DNA of 64,000 nt from Sapria himalayana (lineage: Eukaryota; Streptophyta; Magnoliopsida; Malpighiales; Rafflesiaceae), in assembly GCA_029783825.1 (NCBI GenBank), contig JAREIK010002450.1:1555039-1619038 (forward strand), written 5' to 3'. The notes beneath the pieces are model-generated. The model was given only the letters and a program-made list of their open reading frames with translations. It searched no databases and was not told the DNA's origin. Below, in pieces: positions 1 to 11,678 of the stretch. Within the stretch, counting starts at the first letter, position 1, and every line of letters begins with the position of its first letter. Position numbers and translations under genes: made by a program.

Positions 1-440
1 AAAGTCCAAATGAGAGTTTGCCAAAGTTCTACTAAAGAAGAAAAAACAAGTTTGTTTTTGGAAAAAAAAAACAACAAGATTGGACCAAGTCGAACTGCAA
101 CAAATCAAAACATCTTGGTAGTGCGGCCCTAGATATGATAAGAATTCGAGATGAAATTACAAAACACAAAAAGTTACTAAAGGATAGAAGAATAAAATTA
201 AAAAAAAAAGGAATTAAATGAAAACCAGAAAAAGGAATTCTATCGGTGTTCTATATAAATGCATTATTAAACCTATATGTTTCGTAATTCTATATGAAAT
301 ATTATGGCTAAATTGAGTTGTTTGAGAGTGATGGGATGCATATGAAATTTGAACTCCATATTTGCAAAGAATCACATTCCCAATGAAGCTTTGCATGTTT
401 TTACTTCTTTGATAGTATGTTACAACTCACATCTTTACAA
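1..440. other. no recognised feature
   Basis: This is AT-rich DNA with only short reading frames on both strands (about 60 residues) that resemble nothing I know. The plus frame at 349-546 overlaps the repeat box that starts near 470 and is not a gene. Confidence 0.5.
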
Positions 441-790
441 TATCTATACTATTTTTTATTTCTCCTGCATTATTGATGAGAGCACTCAATCTTTGAGACA
501 TTTCAATCATATTTGTTCATTATATAAGGTTATTGTTTGTATTTAACATTGATTATATCATGCATGATCATATTTATTACATGTTATGTGGCCTAATATT
601 TAACATTGTATCATAATTATTCATAACCAAAACCCTAGAGATGCAAAACCTAGGGTTTGTGAGGGGCCATGTGCACTGTGCCATTATAGTGCTCGTGTTT
701 TTCATGCAATCAGAGGTAGAGAAGCATATGTGTCGCCTTGAGAGGCATCACACACCCACAGTGTGTGATTTTCTACCCGTGCTTTTATTC
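440..790 (+). repeat. LTR-family relic a (GAGCACTCAA box plus GTGCAC domain)
   Basis: The box at about 471-511 (GATGAGAGCACTCAATCTTT and on) matches boxes at 33510, 38186, 44448, 57440 and 58921. About 170 bp downstream is a short GC-richer part with GTGCACTGTGCC and a CACAGTGTGTG motif (675-765), the same order as in the fuller copies at 38.1-38.75 kb and 58.8-59.6 kb. It also carries an inverted ACCCTAG/CTAGGGT pair at about 633-656. It is probably a truncated LTR or LTR-plus-leader of one retroelement family. Confidence 0.5.
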
Positions 791-1555
791 TAGGCTATTG
801 GATTGCTAACAAAAAATGAGTTAATTTTATTATGATTAGTCATTTTTTTATTATTCTTTTTTATTACTCATTGAATATTATGATAGTTAATGATAATTCT
901 CTGGAAGCGAATAGATACAATAATATTCAACTTGATCTTTTATTTTATGTATGCGTATTATTTATTCATTATTTTTCTGTTATTATCTTTTTTTTTTGTA
1001 ATTTCAGATAATTCAATTCTAATTTTTTTTCCTGACGTCTGTCTCCATAGATTATGGACGGGACTTTAAAAAATGTATTTTTTTTGAGTTTGAGCGTGAT
1101 ACATTACGTCTTTGTTTCAACGATAAGATCTCCTAAGCAGGAGTTTGAGTATGTTGAACCATTTGCTTGTGCTTGAATAGTTGAAAAACTTAGGTATGAG
1201 AGTTGGACCATGTTCTTGGAATAATGTCGTCCCTCTTAGGAGAACATCATGATAGTCCTAGTGGAGTCTATTCTAGGGTTCAGAAGACTTATCATTGAAT
1301 TGAGTGTTCTAGTGGTTGGTTTAACAAATCTGAAAATATTGCTTACTCAACTTTCGATCTTCATTGATGAGCTTTCTTGTCCAGGAGGAAAAAACCTCAT
1401 TTTTTGTGGTAATCGATCAACTTAGTAAATACATTTGCTTTATGGCTTTGTAGCATTAAACCATCATTATTTTGGCTAAGCTTTCTTCGGATCATGTATT
1501 GTGAATATGTGGCATGCCTATTGTCCCAATTTATGGCATGCATCATAAATTATGC

Positions 1556-1572
1556 ACACACACACACACACG
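1556..1572. repeat. (CA)n microsatellite
   Basis: This is a short run of eight to nine CA units. The 790-1555 and 1573-2181 stretches on either side are AT-rich, and I recognise nothing in them. Confidence 0.85.
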
Positions 1573-2561
1573 CATGTATATTTATTTGGTTTTCTGCAAT
1601 GATTATTATGGTGTGATGACATTCATGTAATTACAATTAATTGTAAAATACAAATATAAAAACTATTTTTATTATCTATGAAATTTTTATAGAAATAAAT
1701 TCAATGATATTACGCCAGAAAAATGCATACACTGCAACTATCAAGCCTACATTAACAAGCATAGAGCAATGCCGCTGAATATATTCGAACTATGTTATGA
1801 TTACATTTAAAATTGTCAATAGATCAATGTTCAAGTCATTTCATATATATTATCAAACAAATATGATGATTATTAACAAAGCAATATGACAATATTTTCA
1901 ACTTTGTATCATCAAAAATATAATAAAATATCATTGAATATAATCAAATTGTTATGAAAATGCATCACATTTCATCACATCATATTCCAAGAAGAATTAA
2001 GATTCATCAAGATTTATTGAATATAATTCTTTGATCATCAAACTATATTTTAAAAAAAATCAATAATTTATATTAATATCTTCAAAATTAATCAATGAAA
2101 ATACATGAAAAGGTTAATGCCTAAGTAATTAAATATATTATCTAAAAAAGCATCTATATCTATGGATATATCAAATGTAAAGGGGAAATTATGTTTTGGT
2201 GCACTCCTTAGAAAATATTTAAAAATTGATCATAACTTTTTATATTTGTAAAAATATATATCAAACTCTTAGCAAATTAAAATATGGTGCACTCAAATAG
2301 AGTGATACCAAATTATCCTTAACAAATTAAAACATAACCCAATAAAAATTTTAAGACAAATAAAAAAAATCGTGAAAGTTATTTATATAATAGATTTATA
2401 AAATAATATATGCAAAAGAATTTTTATATTTATGTGGGATTATGTCAGAGTGTTCAATATTTATTTTCATTTTGGGTTTTAAATTGATAAAACAAATAGC
2501 TCTATTTTATCCAATGTGTTCTAGATTTATTGTCATTTTGGGTTTTAAATTGATAAAAGAA

Positions 2562-3524
2562 TTTTTTATATTTTTATATTTTTATATTTTTATATTTTTA
2601 TATTTTTATATTTTTATATTTTATATTTTATATTTTATATTTTTATATTTTTATATTTTTATATTTTTATATTTTTATATTTTTATATTTTTATATTTTT
2701 ATATTTTTATATTTTATATTTTTATATTTTTATATTTTTATATTTTTATATTTTATATTTTTATATTTTTATATTTTTATATTTTTATATTTTTATATTT
2801 TTATATTTTTATATTTTTATATTTTTATATTTTTATATTTTTATATTTTTATATTTTTATATTTTTATATTTTTATATTTTTATATTTTTATATTTTTAT
2901 ATTTTTATATTTTTATATTTTTATATTTTTATATTTTTATATTTTTATATTTTATATTTTTATATTTTTATATTTTATATTTTTATATTTTTATATTTTA
3001 TATTTTTATATTTTTATATTTTTATATTTTTATATTTTTATATTTTTATATTTTTATATTTTTATATTTTTATATTTTTATATTTTATATTTTTATATTT
3101 TTATATTTTTATATTTTTATATTTTTATATTTTTATATTTTTATATTTTATATTTTATATTTTTATATTTTTATATTTTTATATTTTTATATTTTTATAT
3201 TTTTATATTTTTATATTTTTATATTTTTATATTTTTATATTTTTATATTTTTATATTTTTATATTTTTATATTTTTATATTTTTATATTTTTATATTTTT
3301 ATATTTTATATTTTTATATTTTATATTTTTATATTTTTATATTTTTATATTTTATATTTTTATATTTTTATATTTTTATATTTTTATATTTTTATTTTAT
3401 ATTTTTATATTTTTATATTTTTATATTTTTATATTTTTTTATTTTTATATTTTTTTTATTTTTTTATTTTTATATTTTTTTATTTTTATATTTTTATATT
3501 TTTATATTTTTATATTTTTATATA
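2562..3524. repeat. (ATATTTTT)n satellite, about 960 bp
   Basis: Nearly perfect tandem octamers ATATTTTT with scattered heptamer ATATTTT variants fill this stretch. The plus strand of this unit contains no stop codon in any frame, so it yields a 365-residue open frame of Tyr, Ile, Phe and Leu (2442-3539). That frame is an artefact and not a gene. Just before it, a short direct repeat (cattttgggttttaaattga at 2467 and 2534) precedes the array. Confidence 0.95.
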
Positions 3525-4179
3525 GAAAAATTTATATAAGTGGTACTCTCCTTTGCTATGTGCTAGTTCGATATGACCTATTTGACACATTTAGTCTTAA
3601 AAAATAAAAGTCAAGATCAAGAAATCACTTATAACTAATTTTTAACTTCATTAAAATGATCGAAAAATAAAGGGTATCATATCATGGTGAATATGACAAA
3701 GGGCTCTCCAAAATTAAAAACCTACCTAACTCCCAAAATTAGAAGCCCACCTAAAGGAGAAGTAATGTCAATCTAGCATCATCACAAGATTTTGTCAACA
3801 CAATCATATCCAAAGAGTTAGAGAAAAGATAATCACTTATTTACTATGTAAGCAAGACTTTAATAGAAGCATAACCTTGTATTCCCGACTAGAACACATT
3901 GTACTAGCCCTCCAAGTCATTTCTAAAAAGCTACATTATTACTTCCATATTCATCCTATAGTGGCTCTTATCATCACCTTATTGCTGAGAGATATTGTAT
4001 CAAATGGATCTATTAGGAAGAATCAAAAAATTAGCTAACAAACTTAGTGAGTTTGGAAGCCAAAAGAAAGGTTGTTGATGATTTATTATCATAAATCTCA
4101 ATAATTTAAAGAAGATTAGAACAAATATTAGTGGACATTCCATACAAATAGTACAGCCCATCTAGCCAAACATTTTTTT

Positions 4180-4790
4180 CACCCTCTCCCAATCTCCTCT
4201 TACCAACCCCACCCCGAGATAGATGCATACAATAAACTTCAACACTGTTCAATCATCTTAATAGTGATCGTGATCAAATACATTTAACTTTGAAATTCTT
4301 ATGAGAGTCAATGCATTAATGATGATTTAAATGCATCTAATGTATTCATTAGATTTACCATCATGGTTTGTATGAAACAAAAAACATTGATGTTGCCTAT
4401 ATATGTAGCAACTCCCAACTAGTTGTGGGTAAGTACAATCATATAAAGCATGTATGATTGTATAACATGATAATCTTGTGAAAAAAAAAAATGTTACATT
4501 TATCATTCAAATAAAAAATCAACATTATTCTAGAAGCCAAAATAGAAGAGTTGACAATCTCATTGGAGTTAATATTATGATTTTTTTTAAAAAAAAAATT
4601 TCCCCTCGACCTAATCCCCTCTCATCAATCTCAGGGTAGATGCATACAAAAAACTTACACACTAGTCAATCATCTCAGTATTAATCATGACCAATCACGT
4701 TTAACTTTAGAATTCTTATGAGATCCAATATATTAGTAATAGTTTTAAATACATATTCAAGTTATTATCATAGTTTGCATGAAAGAAATA
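4180..4790. repeat. two direct copies of an about 200-bp repeat
   Basis: 4180-4385 and 4600-4790 share the order: C-rich start, GTAGATGCATACAA or GATAGATGCATACAATAAAC, TTTAACTTTNGAATTCTTATGA, then CATGGTTTG/CATAGTTTGCATGAAA. A third copy lies inverted at about 5650-5835. The identity of the family is unknown. Confidence 0.6.
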
Positions 4791-5649
4791 ATAATGTTAT
4801 TCATCCACTATCAGTTAAATTAAGCAAGAGCTATTATATGATTATGAAATATGTGTCAAGTCATCAATAGTCAAATCAATCTTATAATTCAATATTTGGA
4901 TAAAGGAGAGTTATTATCTAATACCAAAAATGCACATAAGGTGCTAGTTCATGCATCACATTTCTCATTTAATAAAAATATTTTGTGTGTTATCCTTCTC
5001 TAGATCATACTTAAAATGCATAAACAACCCTCAATTCAAAAAATTGCATTCCATAAGTTTTGGTTAGAGCTAAATATCATTAATTTTTACTCAACTCCAT
5101 GATAACTCGAAGAACTCTCACAAATATTATATTATTTATGCCTTATAAATTATAGGTGGGATAACTACTTATGACATCATGCATCTATTTTCTAAAAATA
5201 ATTTCAGCTTATATAACTATTTTTAACACTAGTCATCAAAACAATTTTACATGTGGTAATTGTTATCTAGGATATTTGCTTCAAACATAGTCCCTTTGAC
5301 GTCCTATAGACTTTCTCTATCTCACTCATATGCTCGACAATAACCATCAATGTTGCACCTTTTGCAACATTCGATATTAGCATCCCACTCGATTTCTTCT
5401 AAGGAGCACTCTAGCTCTTTGTGCTCATCAACAACGTACTTAGCATTTTTCGAAATAATATTGACATCTTCTAGTCAAATAATGAATCCCCAATATAGGT
5501 ATTGCATAATGTGAATGATAGTAATCACCTATATAAAATCAAATGATTGTGAAAGACTACCAAAAGTCAAAAAATATTTGCAAATAATAAAATAGCATTC
5601 ACATACTCAATTATCTCAAAATTATAATTATTAATATTTTATAATTTTT

Positions 5650-5835
5650 TAGTACTTGATGATCAGATGTGTTTAAACCAATACTAATGCACTAGATCTC
5701 ATAAGAACTCTAATATTAAACATATTTGGTCATGATCACTACTAAGACGATTGACCAGTATGAAAGTTTGTCGTATGCATTTACCTTGGGGTTGGTAAGA
5801 GGGAAATTGAGAGAAGGTGAAAAAAAAAATTAATA
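5650..5835 (-). repeat. inverted third copy of the 4.2-kb repeat
   Basis: Read on the minus strand this contains the same landmarks as the copies at 4180 and 4600 (C-rich start, TAAATGCATACGACAAAC, TCTTATGAGATC). The stretch 5836-8060 beyond it holds short minus frames (for example 6320-6502 and 7348-7617) that may be transposon debris but match nothing I recognise. Confidence 0.5.
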
Positions 5836-8065
5836 CTTGATGACAAGATTTTGTTAAAATAAAAGAAGATAGTGAAGTTGGATATTCTTCATCATTTTCA
5901 TGAGCATTCACTTTTACGAAATGTAGGTATAACTCAGGCATATTATGAGCCAAATTTGTTAGTTCTCAAAAATTTTGATGGTGATTGGCTAATTCCTAGA
6001 GGTCATCCATTGAAAAAATAAATATTAGCATGTATATGTCATGAAATAAAGCATGCAACATATGCCTAATAATATAATTTCACTAACCTCCCTGAAGTGG
6101 CAAGTACTCTTTATCACATATTCTTTCTACTCATTGGAAACCATCCTATTAGGACTTTCATATATTGACTCAATTTTATCTAATTCTTGTTTTCACAGAA
6201 ATAATCAATCTCATTGTTGCCTTGTCCTCTTTCAAAATTGTCTTATGCATCTTTGTAGCCAAATAATTGAAGAAATGTTAAAGAGTTCATCCACCCCACC
6301 CCAGCTACTTTTTTACACATTATAAGGAAAAATATTGATGCCATCCATGATATTTCAACACCCCTCTTAGTTGTTCCTTTGATTCATTTAGGAGAATACA
6401 TCTTTTGAACATTCTACATGAACTCCCTAGCATAGAGGGGGACCTTGTGAATATGACATGAAGTAAACATTCTAAAAAGAATCGCTCATAATATTCTATC
6501 ATGATTGGAACTAGGTAGGGTATATCTAATTATACACAGCCAAGACATTATATCACTCATTCTACTCTTTCCTAAAAAATATATATAGAGTATCAACAAA
6601 TAAGTTAATGATCAAAATGACTCCCTTTTTGCTATCATCGGAGAATAGAGGAGGCTCATTATCATTTGAAAATTAAATCATTATTATACATGGATATGGA
6701 TGTCAGCCTCTCACTCAGTTTTTGTGTGAATAAATAAATGTTTCAAAAAGTTGAATTCGATTAAGATACTAATAATATTGCAATCAACAAGGAAATGTGA
6801 TATTTTCAAAAACAAAATCAAAAATTATCGAATTAGAGAGGTAATGGAAATTGCAATTCCTCTAAGAACTCATTCTTCATGAAATTAGTATCATGGTCAT
6901 CATATTTTTGGGTAGATGTGGGATGGCCATCATAATACCTCACTTTTAACTTTGGTGGTTGAGATAAGAGACTGACCTAGAATTCCTCTTCAATGGGTTG
7001 GCCAACTAGTAGAGATTTATATTTGCTCTAATGTCATGATAGATTTTCACAAAATTAAATAAAGGAATGAAAATTTAAGATGATGAAGGAATCCCTATGA
7101 GGAGAGAACAAACTTTAAAGGATCACCAAAAAACTCCTAGGATATTAAGCATACAAACCTTGAAGTTATATATAAAAATAATGCCCTAATTTCATCTCAA
7201 AATATGTAGACTAAATTTTTTTATAAAAAAAATCTTCACTTTTTAAGAAAAATGGAAAACTATACTTTTTTCTTCGTCCAAATTTAATAGATGACAACTG
7301 ATCAAAGGAAGAGTAAGCCATGTGGAGACCTGATAATTGATGCCTCACTAAGGACTATTATCACACATAAAAGAACTACTTGTCCATTCAAAAAAATTCT
7401 TCAACAAGAGACCATGTCTAGGTAGTCTCTGCTCAAAGCTAGTCGAAACAAAATTTCTAGTTATGTATTTCCTAGCTAATTGTTCCCATGTAGGCAAAAA
7501 TAATAAATATAATATATTTGCATAACTCAAAATAAAACTGTTGAAAATATACAACAAAGTCATTGTTTGACCCTCATTATCAAGGTATTTTTTGGACATG
7601 GGTGACTTACTTATCATGCCAAAAGAAAGCTTTACAATTGATATTCTCTAAGTATAAAATATCTGATAACCTAGTTGGCTAACCTAGGTGTGGTTGGCTA
7701 ACCTAGTTGCTCCACATGTTTTCTAGAAAAAAGAGATCCATTTGGCATAGAAAAACTATGAAAATGTTATAGAATCTAAAGTACTTAATCAATGTATGGC
7801 CAATTGATCATTGGTCAAAATTATTAGGTTCTAATTGAACCACCACAAAATAATAAAATTATGATTAATAATAACATATCACAATAAAATTTTGTTTCTA
7901 TTTTAGAATATTTTTAATATTGTCAATAGTTTAATGGTAATGGTGATTATGGTATTTAGGTGATTGAACTACACTTCGAATGCATAATTGTTTAATTACT
8001 ACTATTGAAAGATATTGCATATGAAGATATGTTGAAATTTAGGAATAAATTATGCCTAAGTTATC

Positions 8066-8140
8066 AATCGTATGATTGTTGAGTTGGTTGGAGACATAAT
8101 TCATAATCTTTGGATTGTGAGTTCAAATCCCACCAAATAT
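8066..8140 (+). repeat. tRNA-derived SINE-like unit
   Basis: A box A-like stretch (TGTTGAGTTGGTTGGAGAC, 8077-8095) is followed 30-odd bases later by a good box B (GAGTTCAAATCCCACC, 8119-8134), at tRNA spacing. A CAT triplet sits where an anticodon would be. The acceptor arms do not pair convincingly, so it is more likely the head of a SINE than a working tRNA. The following 100 bases are GC-richer (ttgcccaccggccaattggg) and may be its body. Confidence 0.45.
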
Positions 8141-8711
8141 CTTCTATGGCTAGGATGAGATTGTCATGCATTTCCTCTTGGTCTAGGTGGTTGCCCACCG
8201 GCCAATTGGGCTGTGGGTCCCACCTGGCAACAACAAAAAAATTGTGCAAGTTGATGTCTCCATACCTTAGTACCTTATAAAATGATGAATATTTTTTGGC
8301 ATAAATATTTGTTTGTGGCCAAATAAAATTTCCGTAATGTTGGGTTTATCTTCATTTAATGAAAGTTTAATTTTGGAACTAGTAAATTTTTAAAGTGCAA
8401 TAGCATCATTATCTTTGATAAAAAAAATAATTTGATAATATTTGATACATTTAGATAAAATTTAGTGTTTGTTCATAATATGTAGCACTTTAGTCTGATG
8501 CATTATGATTACGATTATTGTTCAATTATATTTTTTGATATGTGTTTAATAACATAAATTCAGCAATCTAGTATGCATGTTTTTCTTTTTCATCATCAAA
8601 ATGTTTCAATAAAATGTGTTGGTCATTTAGTAAAATTTGATGTACTTAATGAAATTTGGTGACTTTGATTATGTTTCTTCACTTGAATAACTTTAATTTT
8701 ATTATACGATA

Positions 8712-8942
8712 TTATGTTCAATGATATTAGATGTGTATGAGTTATATAGAATTTTTGGCACTCTCTAGTTTATTCTAAATGATGATTTAATTTGTTAAAA
8801 AAAAAAGATTTGACGAATTGAACTTTTATGTTGTTTGCTTCATTTTTTTTTTTTTGTTATCGCTTGATCATGTTCAATGATATTTGATATGTTCATTGAT
8901 ATTTGATATGATATGAGTTATATAGAATTTTTGGCACTCTAG
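8712..8942 (+). repeat. imperfect direct repeat
   Basis: ATGTTCAATGATAT...GAGTTATATAGAATTTTTGGCACTCT occurs at about 8712-8766 and again at 8872-8942, the second copy carrying an extra internal duplication of TTGATAT. It adjoins the GC-rich patch 8930-9035 (AGGAGCTCCTGGAGCTC), just inside the right-hand inverted repeat. Confidence 0.6.
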
Positions 8943-9200
8943 GAGCTCCTGGAGCTCGATGGAGAGGGCGAGGGGTGAGGGGCATTGGGTGAAGAGCATG
9001 GGGGTTCTGCCGTTCTGGCAAGGGGGACGAGAGAGTTTAGTTGGGTTCTATTTTAATTTGTTAAGGATAATTTGGTATTACTCTTTGAGTGCACTAAATT
9101 TTAATTTGTTAAGAATTTGGTGTACTTTTTTACAAATATAAAAATTAGGTTATATTTTTTTAAATATTTTGTGGGGAATACACCAAAACATAATTCCCCC

Positions 9201-11678
9201 TTAAAATAAAAAGTATTAATTATAGAATGTAAGTATTTACTCAAAATACAATGATATTTTGAAATGAACACATGAGACCTTTGTGTTGGGTATGCTTGTG
9301 TTAGGCAGACTGCTTCAATTAAATTGAATTGGTTAAAATTTAATTTAATTTAATTTTACTTTGTTTAATTTAATAAATGTGTTGATTTAAATATTACTTT
9401 TATAATTTTTTTAATCGATGTGCATGAAAAATTTATGAAAGAATACAAATGGGATTTCATGTTTCTTTTCCAAGATAAAAGTCATGAATAGATATTTAGC
9501 GTGAGCAATTAATTATAGTGTGATCAATAATGTTTCTTTTCCAAAATATTTTTTTTCCCAAAATAAATATATGACTCAAAATACATAATTTAATAAATAT
9601 GTCATGAAAGAGAGTTATTGATCGATGATGAGCAATTACTTTAGTGCGAGAGTTTGTTCAATATTCAAACTACCATATATTTGTATATATTTTGAAAATT
9701 ATTGTAATGTTGTGTAGTAATGGAATGAGAAAAATTATTAATTGATTTTATTACTGTGAAAAATTGGTAAAATTGATAGTTTTTTAAAAGTATTTACCTA
9801 AGGCGATAATAAATTAAGTCTTGTATAGTTTCGGTATCAATTCTTGATTGAAACTCTATCAATTTGGTATTGACAATCCGTGTATGTCATGATTCTACCA
9901 ACTCATTAGCATAATTCTTCCATTACACAATACATTCTTTGTGATTGTGATATTATTATGGAGTTGTAATTATATCTATTTCATTAAATTTATATGGCTG
10001 TGATATTCATTTTACATCGTAGTAACCAAGTACCCCACTGGTACTTAAGATCACTACTAAGTCCAAAGTCAATTTTTTTACAAACTCATAACTTTTGAGC
10101 TACAAAAAGTTAAGCTACCAACTCTCTATGGTAGATTAAAGAATATGTATCAAAATAGAATGTGACCTGGGATTTATGTAAATTGATATATGTTATATAA
10201 CAATCATTTCCTATTGTTATTAGTGAATGATTTCAATTTATATTATGTTATGAATATTGATGAATAAGTAATTAAATAGAACTTGAACAAAATTTTGGAT
10301 TATTCATATTTTTGTATAAGATTATCATAATAGATGGTAAAGAGTAAACTATGAGACTCATTCATGCATATATAGAAAAATAATGACAACCCTTCCAAGT
10401 ACGTTACATGAGATAAAATGTATGTCGAAACTTAAAATTTATGTATGTTAATTATTGCGAGCATGACACTTACGAAACTAAAAGTATGAATACTTTTATA
10501 TGTCAATCTATTTGTATGTCTTAAAAGAATTGATTCTCGATTAGGATGAATATTATATTGAATATTCTCCTAAGAAGATTGCTTTTAGTATGATAGTCAC
10601 ATCAATACTAAAAAAGATAGTGATAGGAAATTCTCAAGACATATGCGAGTATGTTATAACTCACAAGGTGGTAACAATATTTGTAAATTACTTCTACTCA
10701 TATGATTCTCACTAGTGTAACTTGAGAAAAACTTATATTAATTGTGTGAGTGACACTTCAAAGCTAAAAGTATAAGCACTCACAAACTATGTTAATATTT
10801 ATGCTTTATGGCACATGAGACTAAAAAATAAGAATATGTATATGAAAAAACCATCAATGATAATTGATGAAGTTGACTAAAATGTATGAAATTATAAATA
10901 ACTCTCAAAAAAATAATTAGTTATCTTAGTGGTGCTATATTGAGAGGATAGTCATGAGTAGATCATTATTAGAATGGGCTCAATGGTGACAACCACTTTG
11001 TATGTCATTAGAGAAAAAAATTATTGCACAATATCCAAACATTCATTCTATGTCTAGTCATAATCAAAGTTAAAATAAAATAATTATCCATTACATAGTT
11101 CAAATGAACAAAGTTATGTATCTAAGAATATTGCATAATATAAATATTCATTTTACTAGAAATGAGTTGTCTCACTATTAAATAATTGAACTACAAATAT
11201 AATCTCAATAAGATTGATATCTAGATGAAAATCCTCTTTACTACTTCTATGACTCATGTACTCGTAAAATTTTATTGATAAGATATTCTAATTGATAAGT
11301 TTTCAGAATATCACTCAAATGATAAAACTAATCAGGATAACAATGATGTAACAAATATCATGATCTGGTGATAATAAGGAAAAAAAATTGTCAAAGACAA
11401 ACATGGCATGGCCAATATTAGCATCCATGAACTAGCTTATCTAGGAAAGTAAAAAAACTATATTTTGGATTGACTTCCTAATGATTTATATAGTTTACAT
11501 TGATTTTCTATTTTTCTCTTTTGTTTGGCACCACTATGACATTCATATTCTATTCATGGTTTCTGTTATACCAAGTGGAAGCTCCTTGGGCTTTGTTGAG
11601 CCCATAGTAAACCACTCGTGCCATGGGCAAGGAAGGCTTCCTTCATCCTAGGGATAGGGATAGTTGGTGGGAATAAAC
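9201..11678. other. no recognised feature
   Basis: AT-rich sequence with no frame above 60 residues and no family that I recognise on either strand. Confidence 0.5.

Larger units (their letters stand above)
2182..9200. mobile_element. 7-kb segment bounded by about 159-bp inverted repeats
   Basis: Sequence 2182-2340, starting GGGGAAATTATGTTTTGGTG, is repeated as its reverse complement at 9042-9200. The match covers the whole length, including ACCAAATTATCCTTAACAAA near the inner end. Long terminal inverted repeats of this size suggest a Mutator-like element, or two oppositely oriented copies of one MITE. I found no 9-bp target duplication (aaatgtaaa against ttaaaataa) and no transposase. The interior holds a satellite, duplicated blocks and a tRNA-like unit, so a chance pair of MITE copies is equally possible. 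Confidence 0.5.

Noticed and set aside
2442..3539. 365-residue open frame
   Set aside because: It is the translation of the ATATTTTT octamer satellite, which has no stop codons on the plus strand.
6320..7617. Minus-strand frames of 60 and 89 residues
   Set aside because: They look protein-like in places (ESKEQLRGVLKYHGWHQ), but I cannot connect them to a family or to each other.
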